From JAAYCI01 sp964472465 (GTDB lineage: Bacteria; Bacillota; Clostridia; Oscillospirales; Ruminococcaceae), in NCBI GenBank assembly GCA_964472465.1, contig CAYYLW010000153.1, forward strand, positions 1 to 5,953: a DNA stretch of 5,953 nucleotides. Direction: 5' to 3'. Positions 1 through 5,630 of this stretch are shown piece after piece. Position numbers and translations under genes: made by a program. The notes beneath the pieces were generated by a model. It had not been told where the DNA came from and made no database searches. It saw only the letters and a list, made by a program, of their open reading frames with translations. The stretch's first letter is position 1, and every line of letters begins with the position of its first letter.

Positions 1-1
1 C

Positions 2-301
2 GGCTGGGCGCTGGGCACCCTGCTGGGGGTGGTGCTGGGCGGGGTGCTGCCCGCACGGCTGCTCAGTGCCTTTAGCATTGCGCTGTACGGCATGTTCATC
101 GCTGTTATTCTGCCCCCCGCGCGGCAAAGCCGGGTGCTGATGGGCCTGGTCATCGTCTCCATGCTGGCCAGTGCCCTATTTGCCTATGCCCCACTGCTCG
201 GCGCGCTTTCCTCCGGCATGCGCATCATCCTGCTTACGGTGCTGCTCTCGGCCGGGGCGGCGCTGCTGTTCCCCATTCGTGAGGTGCCACATGCAGAATA
301 A
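2..301 (+). CDS. azlC: AzlC family branched-chain amino acid export protein, C-terminal part (5' end outside window)
   Basis: This is the last 99 residues of a membrane protein that runs in from the left edge. AzlC is the large subunit of a two-component exporter (AzlC/AzlD, E. coli YgaZ/YgaH-like) that moves branched-chain amino acids and analogues out across the cytoplasmic membrane. The visible part has a glycine- and leucine-rich helix (about residues 2-16 of the fragment), then the stretch around ALYGMFIAVILPP (roughly 26-38), which is typical of the AzlC C-terminal half, and two further hydrophobic segments (about 45-62 and 70-88), ending in a short polar tail. The assignment is reinforced by an azlD-like gene that starts 11 nt before this gene's stop codon, which implies translational coupling. 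The start, N-terminal helices and promoter are not visible. I am confident of the family; the substrate is inferred from the family only. Confidence 0.88.
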   Translation, partial: GWALGTLLGVVLGGVLPARLLSAFSIALYGMFIAVILPPARQSRVLMGLVIVSMLASALFAYAPLLGALSSGMRIILLTVLLSAGAALLFPIREVPHAE

Positions 302-596
302 CGTATACCTTTCTATAGCCGTCATGGCCGGGGTCACTTATTTGGTGCGCATGTTGCCCCTCACGCTGCTAAAACGGGAAATCAAAAACCCCTTTTTCCG
401 TTCCTTTCTGTACTACGTCCCCTTCGTCACCCTCTCAGTGATGACCTTCCCAGCCATCCTCAGCTCTACCGGCAGCCTGCTTTCTGCGCTGGGGGGGCTT
501 TGCGCCGCGGTGTTCATGGCCTGGCGCGGCAAAAGCCTAATCACCGTGGCGCTGGCCGCCTGCGCGGCGGTGTTTGTGCTGGAATGGTTTGTGTAG
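291..596 (+). CDS. azlD: AzlD family branched-chain amino acid export protein (small subunit)
   Basis: This is a complete 101-residue membrane protein, the usual AzlD length of about 100-110. AzlD is the small partner of AzlC in the branched-chain amino acid exporter. The sequence shows an N-terminal helix (about 5-19), the family-typical RMLPL motif at residues 20-24, a second hydrophobic block around YYVPFVTLSVMTFPAIL (41-57), and two more helices (about 62-78 and 82-100) joined by a short basic turn (WRGK). The start at 291 is chosen because it gives the right length, follows GAGG at 281-284 with a 6-nt spacer, and overlaps the azlC stop by 11 nt. An in-frame ATG upstream at 171 would put 40 residues of unrelated, Cys/Arg/Pro-rich sequence ahead of it, inside azlC. 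No convincing terminator follows; only a 5-bp hairpin (618-632) lies downstream. Confidence 0.92.
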   Translation: MQNNVYLSIAVMAGVTYLVRMLPLTLLKREIKNPFFRSFLYYVPFVTLSVMTFPAILSSTGSLLSALGGLCAAVFMAWRGKSLITVALAACAAVFVLEWFV

Positions 597-691
597 GGCC
601 CACTCTCCACATTACCCATGCCAAAACGGCATTCCGCGCCGCTTGCACTTCCTGTGTTTTTAGGTGACATTTTACCACTTTTGGCTTGCCC

Positions 692-709
692 ACCACAAGA
701 TATTGTGGT
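692..709. promoter_or_regulatory. Inverted repeat ACCACAAGATATTGTGGT (candidate operator)
   Basis: The 7-bp arms ACCACAA (692-698) and TTGTGGT (703-709) match perfectly around a 4-bp centre. The dyad sits between the proposed -35 and -10 elements, a position where a bound protein would either block polymerase or, with the 20-nt spacer reading, act in the manner known for MerR-family activators. No regulator gene is visible in the window and I do not recognise the site as that of a named factor. Confidence 0.5.
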
Positions 710-729
710 AGTATATTTAATGGGTAAGG

Positions 730-749
730 TTGTGACAATATCGTCACAA
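730..749. promoter_or_regulatory. Inverted repeat TTGTGACAATATCGTCACAA (candidate operator or 5' leader hairpin)
   Basis: The 7-bp arms TTGTGAC (730-736) and GTCACAA (743-749) match perfectly around a 6-bp centre. The half-site TTGTG is shared with the dyad at 692-709 but in the opposite orientation; the two dyad centres are 39 bp apart. The site resembles CRP-type (TGTGA-N6-TCACA) and Rex-type (TTGTGAA-N4-TTCACAA) operators, but its spacing is 2 bp longer than either, so neither name is given. Confidence 0.5.
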
Positions 750-776
750 TAACAATTCGTTCAAAATATTTGGTGT

Positions 777-782
777 GAGGAG
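777..782 (+). promoter_or_regulatory. Ribosome binding site GAGGAG for the 790 start
   Basis: GAGGAG ends 7 nt before ATG at 790. This decides the start: a GTG at 775 is in frame but overlaps the site itself and has no site of its own. Confidence 0.85.
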
Positions 783-789
783 ATTGATT

Positions 790-1197
790 ATGGCAACACA
801 AGGTTCTCAGGTTTTAAAGGTAAGCGGCATATTGATGATTATTGGCGGGGCTTTGGGGCTTTTGCTTGGGCTAATCGGCCTGGTTTCGGCCATAGCTGCC
901 GTCAGCATTGACATGGGCCTGGGTGGGTTTATTCTCATTCTGTCCGCCATCGCGCTGCTGGGCTCTGCCCTCCAGCTCATCGCTGGCATCCTGGGCGTAA
1001 AAAACTGGAACAACCCCGCCAAAGCACAAACCTGCTTCATCATGGGCATCGTGCTCATCGCGCTGAACATTATCAGCAACGTTTCCACCATTGCCACCAG
1101 CGGTTTCTCCGCCACTATGGTAAGTGGCATTGTGCTGGGCCTGCTGCTGCCTGTGCTGTACCTCTATGGCGCTTCCCAGCTCAAAAAAATGGCCTAA
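790..1197 (+). CDS. Small four-helix integral membrane protein, function unknown
   Basis: This is a complete 135-residue, strongly hydrophobic protein. Four membrane segments can be seen at about residues 11-38, 46-70, 81-100 and 108-128, with both termini short and polar (start MATQGSQVLK, end QLKKMA). A conserved-looking loop KNWNNPAKAQTC (about 71-82) joins helices 2 and 3 and carries the only cluster of charged and Asn residues; by the positive-inside rule it and the Lys-rich C-terminus would face the cytoplasm. There is no catalytic motif, lipobox or cleavable signal. I recall similar small GxxG-rich four-helix proteins annotated as hypothetical in gut Clostridia, and DUF4064-like proteins have a comparable build, but I cannot confirm membership. 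It seems to be a single-gene unit: own promoter candidate with two dyads upstream, strong ribosome binding site, terminator 25 nt downstream. The two dyads suggest regulated expression. No function is proposed. Confidence 0.85.
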   Translation: MATQGSQVLKVSGILMIIGGALGLLLGLIGLVSAIAAVSIDMGLGGFILILSAIALLGSALQLIAGILGVKNWNNPAKAQTCFIMGIVLIALNIISNVSTIATSGFSATMVSGIVLGLLLPVLYLYGASQLKKMA

Positions 1198-1222
1198 GCT
1201 TTTCGCTATCGTTTCAAAATTG

Positions 1223-1257
1223 AGTGCCCTCCGCCGTTTGGCGGAGGGCACTTTTTT
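1223..1257 (+). terminator. Intrinsic terminator after the membrane-protein gene (possibly shared by the convergent gene)
   Basis: A 12-bp perfect stem, GTGCCCTCCGCC (1224-1235) with its complement (1240-1251), closes on the loop GTTT and is followed directly by six Ts (1252-1257); A1223-T1252 can extend the stem. It starts 25 nt after the stop of the + strand gene. On the - strand the same stem is followed by TCAATTTTG, a poor U-tract, and lies 65 nt past the GH112 stop, so it may also stop convergent transcription, less efficiently. Confidence 0.93.
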
Positions 1258-1316
1258 GCAGGCCGGTCAACGGCCTTGCTGTGTCCTTCTCTTTTCTTCT
1301 TACCAGGGCCGCCTTT

Positions 1317-3515
1317 CTATTGTTCACTTTCCTCTGAATGGGAGCCTTCGCATTCATACCAGCGTATTTCATTGGCGGCCAGTTCCAGTACAAAAGAGCT
1401 GCCGTCGCCTTTGTATACGGTGGTGCCTTGGGGCTGGTAGGTGTTGTTCACCACACAATACTTGCCGTTTTCCGGGAAGGCGTGTACCTCGGCGGCGGGG
1501 TTTGTACTAAACCAGCGGTGTAGTTCGCCCTCTGCGTGGGCGCTCCACAAAATGGCGCGGTACAAAAGGCGGCTGTTTGCTAGGCTGTAGGGCAACCCGC
1601 TTACATACACGGCGCGGCCCTGGCCATAATGGTTCACGGCCATCTGTACCTCTTTGTCTTTTTGCACCAGCACCTCGGCGCCCTCCAGCGCGTAAATATT
1701 TTTCTTTCCCTCACCAAAATCCGGTGTTTTTTCGCAATCTTCCAGCAGGAAGTGCCCCGGGTGTTCGGCCCAGTTGTATTTGTCGTAGCCCAGGGTGAAG
1801 CCGGTTTCTTTCTCCACCCCCAGCACCCCGGCCAACTGCAAAAAGCGCCCCTCGTACTGGTGGCCGCTGGGCTCCCCCACGCCAATCAGACCGCCGCCTT
1901 CATACACAAAACGTTTCACCGCCGCCGAAACCTGGGGGTTTTCCCACGCGGCGCCACCGGTGTGCGCGGTGTCTGCATCGCCCAGGTTCAGCAGCACGTC
2001 CACCCCGTTCAAAACGGCCGGGTTTTGCAAGATGTCATCAAAGCTGATGAACCGCACCTCCACCCCCATACCGCTCAGGGCCTCAATCACCCCGGCATAG
2101 CTGTAATTCTGCTTTTGGTACAGCGCATGGTGCACCATGTGGCAGCCCCAGCTACGGCATTTACCCCAGCTATTCAGCACCGCCACCGTTTTGGCGCAGT
2201 AAGGTTTTGTGCCCTTCACGTTTTCATATAGCAGGCGGAACTCGTTGCACACGCTCTCCACATAATCCACAAACTCGGGGAAATCACAGGCCAGCTTCAA
2301 GTAGCCGCCATAGCCAATACGGCTGATGGGTTTGCGCAAAATAGCCCGGCGGGCCGTCACCCAGTTTTCCTTGGCCTCCCGCACGGGGTCTCCCCCCTCA
2401 TGGAAGGTGTCCGGGAAAAAGTAGGGCAAAAAGCGCCCCTCGGTGTAGCGCACACCCGGAATATCCGAGATGAGCCGCAGGGTGGAGCCGTTGCCCACGC
2501 TGCCCACCACAGAATCCAGCCCAATGCCCGCAAATTCCTCCCGGTACGGCTCGGTGCCTATCCAGTGGTCGCCCAGGAACATCATGGCCTCCCGGCCCAT
2601 GCTGTGGGTGATATCCACCAGCTCTTTGGCCAGCGCCGCTACCTCCCGCCGCTGGAAATCCATGAAATCCTTAAACTCTTTACTAGGCACGCGGTACTGG
2701 TTGTTGTAATAGCCTTGGTCGATGATATATTCGGCGCGGAAGGGGTAGCCCACCTCTTGTTCAAACTGCTGTAAAATATAGGGTGATACGCTGGCCGAAT
2801 AGCCATACCAATCCACATATTTTTCGCGTTTCAGCTCATCGAACACTAAGGCAAACTGGTGAAAAAAAGTGGTGAAGCGCACCACGTCCACATAGGGGTG
2901 CTCCTGCAAAAAGCGGCGTAGGCGCTGCTTGCTAAACTCCCGCGTTTTGGGCTGGCGTACGTCGAAGGTGATTTGATGCTCCACGTCCTGCCAGTTGTTC
3001 ACCACGGCGTTGTACATGTGTACGGGGTCCCAGATAAGATAGGCCAAAAAACTGACGGTGTAATCACAAAAAGGCTGGGTGTTTTGAATCTCCACCCGGC
3101 CGCTTTGGGCGCTAAATTGCCACTGGCTGGCCGGCAGTACCTCACCTGTACTGCGGTTGATTACCTCCCACCAGCGGGCGGGGTCGTCGTGGTGGTTCAC
3201 TGCCATCAGCTCGGGGCTGATGCCCTGCATCAGCGGTATGGAGAGGGTGCTTTCCACCGCGGTGTGAAAACCCGTCATGATATAGCACTGCTGCACCTCG
3301 TCGGGGTTTGCCTTGGCCCAGGCATTGTCCTTCCGGGTGGTGTAATAGGTGGTGTATACTTTCGCGTCCACGTCTTTTAGGCCCTCGGGGTAGTCTGTGC
3401 CATCACAGTCGCGTATGGCATCGGCCCCCCAGCGGGCCATCACTTCCAGCGTCTCTTTTTCCATCCCCACATCGGTGGGAATGGTCACACGTCCTGTACC
3501 GTCTGTCTGCGCCAT
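1317..3515 (-). CDS. lnpA: GH112 1,3-beta-galactosyl-N-acetylhexosamine phosphorylase (galacto-N-biose/lacto-N-biose phosphorylase)
   Basis: This 732-residue cytoplasmic enzyme should cleave beta-1,3-galactosyl-HexNAc (galacto-N-biose or lacto-N-biose) with phosphate to give alpha-galactose 1-phosphate plus GalNAc or GlcNAc. It is recognised along its full length. The N-terminal TIM-barrel catalytic part (about 1-435) has GRVTIPTDVGME, WGADAIRDCDGTDYPE, YYTTRKDNAWAKANPDE, DWYGYSASVSPYIL and IDQGYYNNQYRVP. FLGDHWIGTEP carries Asp316, aligning by position and context with the Asp (313, as I recall) proposed as general acid in the Bifidobacterium longum enzyme. A Rossmann-like middle domain (about 440-640) includes NLGDADTAHTGG and GLIGVGEPSGHQYEGRF. 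A beta-sandwich end (about 640-732) closes with an acidic tail. There is no signal peptide. The start at 3515 is chosen for GGGAGGAA 5 nt upstream; an ATG at 3542 would add nine residues without a site. It is last in the transporter cluster. GH112 also contains galactosyl-rhamnose phosphorylases, so exact specificity is inferred. Confidence 0.95.
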   Translation of the reverse strand: MAQTDGTGRVTIPTDVGMEKETLEVMARWGADAIRDCDGTDYPEGLKDVDAKVYTTYYTTRKDNAWAKANPDEVQQCYIMTGFHTAVESTLSIPLMQGISPELMAVNHHDDPARWWEVINRSTGEVLPASQWQFSAQSGRVEIQNTQPFCDYTVSFLAYLIWDPVHMYNAVVNNWQDVEHQITFDVRQPKTREFSKQRLRRFLQEHPYVDVVRFTTFFHQFALVFDELKREKYVDWYGYSASVSPYILQQFEQEVGYPFRAEYIIDQGYYNNQYRVPSKEFKDFMDFQRREVAALAKELVDITHSMGREAMMFLGDHWIGTEPYREEFAGIGLDSVVGSVGNGSTLRLISDIPGVRYTEGRFLPYFFPDTFHEGGDPVREAKENWVTARRAILRKPISRIGYGGYLKLACDFPEFVDYVESVCNEFRLLYENVKGTKPYCAKTVAVLNSWGKCRSWGCHMVHHALYQKQNYSYAGVIEALSGMGVEVRFISFDDILQNPAVLNGVDVLLNLGDADTAHTGGAAWENPQVSAAVKRFVYEGGGLIGVGEPSGHQYEGRFLQLAGVLGVEKETGFTLGYDKYNWAEHPGHFLLEDCEKTPDFGEGKKNIYALEGAEVLVQKDKEVQMAVNHYGQGRAVYVSGLPYSLANSRLLYRAILWSAHAEGELHRWFSTNPAAEVHAFPENGKYCVVNNTYQPQGTTVYKGDGSSFVLELAANEIRWYECEGSHSEESEQ

Positions 3516-3520
3516 TTTGG

Positions 3521-3528
3521 TTCCTCCC
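3521..3528 (-). promoter_or_regulatory. Ribosome binding site GGGAGGAA for the GH112 start
   Basis: On the - strand the GGGAGG core (3523-3528) lies 7 nt before ATG at 3515. It lies inside the reading frame that would begin at 3542, which argues that 3515 is the real start. Confidence 0.88.
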
Positions 3529-3599
3529 TGTGCATCTAGCATCTATACTTTTTACGCATGTGCATTGTTTTTATTGCCACACAACCCAAAAAAGGGTAC

Positions 3600-3633
3600 A
3601 AAAATGGCAGGCCGCGCCCGGCACGCCTGCCAT
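3600..3633 (-). terminator. Terminator-like hairpin between the permease and GH112 genes
   Basis: Read on the - strand, the 9-bp perfect stem ATGGCAGGC (3633-3625) / GCCTGCCAT (3612-3604) encloses a 12-nt GC-rich loop that can pair two further base pairs, and is followed by TTTT (3603-3600), or five Ts counting the last stem base. It starts 23 nt past the permease stop and lies about 85 nt ahead of the GH112 start. It should at least reduce readthrough into the phosphorylase gene. The AT-rich stretch between it and the GH112 gene (3529-3599) could hold a separate promoter; TATAGA near 3550 could be a -10, but I see no good -35 for it. Confidence 0.7.
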
Positions 3634-3648
3634 ATGGAAATACAAACC

Positions 3649-3665
3649 CAAAGGCTTAGCCTTTG
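3649..3665. repeat. 17-bp palindrome centred on the permease stop codon
   Basis: The arms CAAAGGC (3649-3655) and GCCTTTG (3659-3665) are perfect complements, and the three central bases are the TAA stop codon of the - strand permease (3656-3658). In RNA it would form a 7-bp hairpin with the stop codon as its loop, 15 nt ahead of the terminator-like hairpin. Confidence 0.75.
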
Positions 3666-4522
3666 ATGGCGCCACCCGTTACCCCGGCAATAATACGGTC
3701 GCTGAGGAAGATATACAACACCAGGGTGGGCGCAAACACGATGATAACCGCGGCGAACAGCCCGCCGTAATCGTTCGTGTATTGCATGCCTTTCACCATG
3801 TTGTATAGCCCCACGGCGATGGGCCGTACGTTTTGCTTGGAGGCAAACAGCATGGACATAAAGAACTCGTTCCAAATGGTGATAAAGTTGAACACGGTTA
3901 CCGTGATGATGCCCGGCTGGGCCAGGGGCATCATGATGCGCCAGAAAGTTTTGATGGGCCCACAGCCATCAATGGAGGCCGCTTCCTCAAAGGTAAACGA
4001 CAGGTTTTTGAAGAAGGACAGCAGGAAGAAGATGGTAAAGGGCACATTCATGGCGATGTACAAAAAGATGATGAGCCCGCGCGTATTGGTGAGTTTGAGC
4101 ATGGTGATGATGGAGAACAGCGGCATAACGATGAGGATGACCGGCACGCCCAGGGCCGAGGCGATCATGTTTTGCATAAACATGTTGCCGCGGAAATGAA
4201 AACGGGACAGGGCGTAGGCCGCCGGGGCCGCCACAAAAATAATCAGCGCGCAGGACACGGTGGTATAGAATAAAGAGTTCATGAAGAAGATGTTCACCTT
4301 CTGGCTGGTCCACGCGTTGATGTAGTTTTCAATGTGGAAGCCACTTTCGAAAGCGAACAGTTTCCCTGAGAGAATCTCGCTGGTGGTGGAGAAGGAGGCC
4401 ATCACCACCCAGCCCACCAGCACCACGGTGAACAGGGTCCAGAAAATACACAGCAGATAACCCGGCAGCAGGGACAGTTCCTTTTTGGGCTTAAACGGTT
4501 CTCTAATTTTCTCTCTCGCCAT
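3656..4522 (-). CDS. Carbohydrate ABC transporter permease, MalG type
   Basis: This is a complete 288-residue inner-membrane permease of the carbohydrate uptake (CUT1) class, the second of two that form the transmembrane channel. A basic N-terminus (MAREKIREPFKPKKE) leads into helix 1 (about 18-42). After an extracellular region with HIENYINAW (63-71) follow five more hydrophobic segments (about 82-104, 114-140, 148-170, 206-222 and 255-276). The ATPase-docking EAA loop is clear at about 180-203: EAASIDGCGPIKTF followed by RIMMPLAQPG, with the usual Gly and Pro positions. The MalG-typical short C-terminus ends in IIAGVTGGAIKG. The start at 4522 is preceded by AGGGGG (4531-4536) at 8 nt; the upstream permease ends only 14 nt away, so the two are surely co-transcribed. 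The substrate is not readable from the sequence; a galactosyl-HexNAc disaccharide is inferred from the GH112 gene next door. No ATPase gene is present. Confidence 0.94.
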   Translation of the reverse strand: MAREKIREPFKPKKELSLLPGYLLCIFWTLFTVVLVGWVVMASFSTTSEILSGKLFAFESGFHIENYINAWTSQKVNIFFMNSLFYTTVSCALIIFVAAPAAYALSRFHFRGNMFMQNMIASALGVPVILIVMPLFSIITMLKLTNTRGLIIFLYIAMNVPFTIFFLLSFFKNLSFTFEEAASIDGCGPIKTFWRIMMPLAQPGIITVTVFNFITIWNEFFMSMLFASKQNVRPIAVGLYNMVKGMQYTNDYGGLFAAVIIVFAPTLVLYIFLSDRIIAGVTGGAIKG

Positions 4523-4536
4523 TTTCCCCGCCCCCT

Positions 4537-5475
4537 TTACAGTTCTACATCGTCATTTTTGACGATGAGATTGGTCAGCCCGAACACCACCACCACAATC
4601 AGGGCCATCATCACGCCAATGGCCGCGCCAATGCCGCTTTCCCGCACCGTTTGGGTGGCGTTGGAAGCGCCAAACACCAGCTCATACATGTAGTTCAGCG
4701 GCATCACCGTTTGGTAGGAGAGGTTCACAGGGTCGAACACCTGGCCCCAGATGAAGAAGCCCACGCTGCTCACCGTCCACATCACCAAGTTGGTGCGGAT
4801 GGCCCCGCGTAGCAGCGGCAGGGTGATATACCAGAATTTTTGGAACACGTTGGCGCCATCAATGGTGGCCGCCTCATAAAAGTCGTCCCCGATGCGTTCA
4901 ATCCCGCTCATGAAAATGAGCATATGGTAGCCCACCATGCCAAAGCAGTAGGCAATCAGCATGCCCCAAAACTTGTATTCCGGCGCCGTCCACAGCACGT
5001 TGCTACCGCCAAAAAAACGCGCAATGCTATTCAGCAGGCCATAGTTTTCTTTGCTGAGGGCAAAATACAGCCACATGGTGCCCATGGCCACCGCCGACAC
5101 CAGGTTGGGCAGATACAGCACACTGCGGAAGAATTTTTTGCCCCGCAGGCCACTGGTTAGGATAACGGCATACAGCAAGGCCAGAATCATCACGCCCAGG
5201 CCGCCCACCAGCCACAGCTTGCCCAGGTTGCTCATGGCCGCAATGAACATGGGGTCTGTGAAGGAGCGGGTGTAGTTGGCCACACCGTTGAATGTCCAGG
5301 TAGAGATGGGATCGGTTACGCCCTGCACCTTAAAAAAGCTCATCAGCACGGTGCGAATTACCGGATACAAAAAAACGATTAAAAACAAAAGCACCGCAGG
5401 CGTCAGAAACAAAACAAGCATGGTCGTGCGGTTTCTGTGCAGCGGGCTTCCTCTATGCTTTCCCGTTTGGTTCAT
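4537..5475 (-). CDS. Carbohydrate ABC transporter permease, MalF/UgpA type
   Basis: This is a complete 312-residue permease, the first of the pair and the usual length for short MalF/UgpA-like proteins. A basic N-terminus (KHRGSPLHRNR) precedes helix 1 (about 18-42, ending FLYPVIRTVLMSFF). Then come the family-typical periplasmic FNGVANYTRSF (62-72), a helix at about 85-108, RSVLYLPNLVSAVAMGTMW (117-135), a helix at about 168-190, and the EAA loop at 201-222: EAATIDGANVFQKFWYITLPLL. The last helices are near 226-244 and 280-304, with a Lys/Asp-rich end. ATG at 5475 is preferred over GTG at 5481 because GGGAGGG (5483-5489) is 7 nt from the ATG but only 1 nt from the GTG. It pairs with the MalG-type permease 14 nt downstream. 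It is separated from the binding-protein gene by 187 nt holding a very stable hairpin, so permease mRNA may be less abundant than binding-protein mRNA. Substrate is inferred from context. Confidence 0.94.
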   Translation of the reverse strand: MNQTGKHRGSPLHRNRTTMLVLFLTPAVLLFLIVFLYPVIRTVLMSFFKVQGVTDPISTWTFNGVANYTRSFTDPMFIAAMSNLGKLWLVGGLGVMILALLYAVILTSGLRGKKFFRSVLYLPNLVSAVAMGTMWLYFALSKENYGLLNSIARFFGGSNVLWTAPEYKFWGMLIAYCFGMVGYHMLIFMSGIERIGDDFYEAATIDGANVFQKFWYITLPLLRGAIRTNLVMWTVSSVGFFIWGQVFDPVNLSYQTVMPLNYMYELVFGASNATQTVRESGIGAAIGVMMALIVVVVFGLTNLIVKNDDVEL

Positions 5476-5482
5476 ACACACA

Positions 5483-5489
5483 CCCTCCC
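5483..5489 (-). promoter_or_regulatory. Ribosome binding site GGGAGGG for the MalF-type permease
   Basis: On the - strand it stands 7 nt before ATG 5475 and 1 nt before an in-frame GTG (5481), which fixes the start at the ATG. Confidence 0.85.
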
Positions 5490-5598
5490 AAAGATAGAAA
5501 TACGTTCCCTTTTATGCCGCTTGAACCAGAGGGGGGCCAGCCCCGCCTGGCTGTGGGGAAAACCACCCGTTCATGCACGGGGGGTCTTCATAAAATAG
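5490..5598 (-). other. GC-rich, hairpin-prone leader ahead of the permease pair
   Basis: No gene is seen here. Besides the large hairpin at 5599-5630 the stretch has short inverted repeats: CCCGT/ACGGG (5566-5581), GTGG/CCAC (5553-5566) and GCCAG/CTGGC (5536-5551), so the permease mRNA leader would be strongly structured. AT-rich bases at about 5500-5515 precede the ribosome binding site. I find no convincing promoter. Confidence 0.4.
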
Positions 5599-5630
5599 CG
5601 GGGCGGCGGCAGCATTCTGCCGCCGCCCCG
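5592..5630 (-). terminator. Very stable hairpin between binding-protein and permease genes (attenuating terminator or mRNA-stabilising element)
   Basis: The stem is 14 perfect base pairs (5599-5612 with 5617-5630), nearly all G-C, with a 4-nt loop (5613-5616). On the - strand it is followed by CTATTTTA, an interrupted U-tract, so termination is probably partial. It begins 33 nt after the binding-protein stop. Such an element between the binding-protein gene and the permease genes is a known way to keep binding protein in excess over permease in sugar ABC operons. Confidence 0.75.

Larger units (their letters stand above)
597..789 (+). promoter_or_regulatory. Intergenic region with candidate promoter for the 790-1197 gene
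   Basis: This 193-nt gap lies between azlD and the next gene and is clearly AT-richer from about 655 on. A plausible -35 TTGCCC (686-691) pairs with either TATATT (712-717, 20-nt spacer) or TAGTAT (709-714, 17-nt spacer). The first has the better -10 (5 of 6 to TATAAT) but a long spacer, the second a normal spacer with a weaker -10. A dyad at 692-709 fills the spacer and a second dyad at 730-749 falls around or just after the expected transcription start. I see no strong azlD terminator here, only ATGCC/GGCAT (618-632) followed by two Ts, so readthrough from azlCD is possible. The promoter choice is an inference. Confidence 0.45.

Noticed and set aside
618..632. Terminator after azlD (ATGCC/GGCAT)
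   Set aside because: The stem is only 5 bp and is followed by just two Ts before GC-rich sequence.
730..749. CRP or Rex operator
   Set aside because: The half-sites look right, but the spacing is 2 bp longer than the CRP site (TGTGA-N6-TCACA) and the Rex site (TTGTGAA-N4-TTCACAA), so a named regulator is not justified.
413..801. Minus-strand open frames over azlD and the following intergenic region
   Set aside because: They cover a recognised azlD gene and a promoter-like AT-rich region, and have no supporting site or motif.
807..1251. Minus-strand open frames opposite the four-helix membrane protein (two frames, 107 and 126 codons)
   Set aside because: The + strand frame has a clear ribosome binding site, four clean membrane helices and a terminator; the opposite frames are low-complexity Met/Pro- or His/Gly-rich shadows, and one reads through the terminator stem.
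1260..1276. Terminator for the GH112 gene (AGGCCG/CGGCCT hairpin)
   Set aside because: On the - strand the stem is followed by GCAAAAAA, not by Ts, so it is not an intrinsic terminator in that direction; on the + strand it lies after the real terminator.
1629..2231. A 200-codon open frame on the + strand
   Set aside because: It is fully antisense to the GH112 gene, whose protein is conserved throughout; the translated product is His/Val/Pro-rich and has the look of a reverse-complement shadow, with no ribosome binding site.
3516..3542. Longer GH112 protein starting at 3542
   Set aside because: The added nine residues are encoded by the ribosome binding site region itself and have no site upstream.
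3833..4273. A 146-codon + strand open frame
   Set aside because: It is antisense to the MalG-type permease, strongly charged (Asp/Gly/His/Lys repeats) as expected when hydrophobic codons are read in reverse, and lacks any family resemblance.
4840..5160. A 106-codon + strand open frame
   Set aside because: It is antisense to the MalF-type permease, with no recognisable domain.
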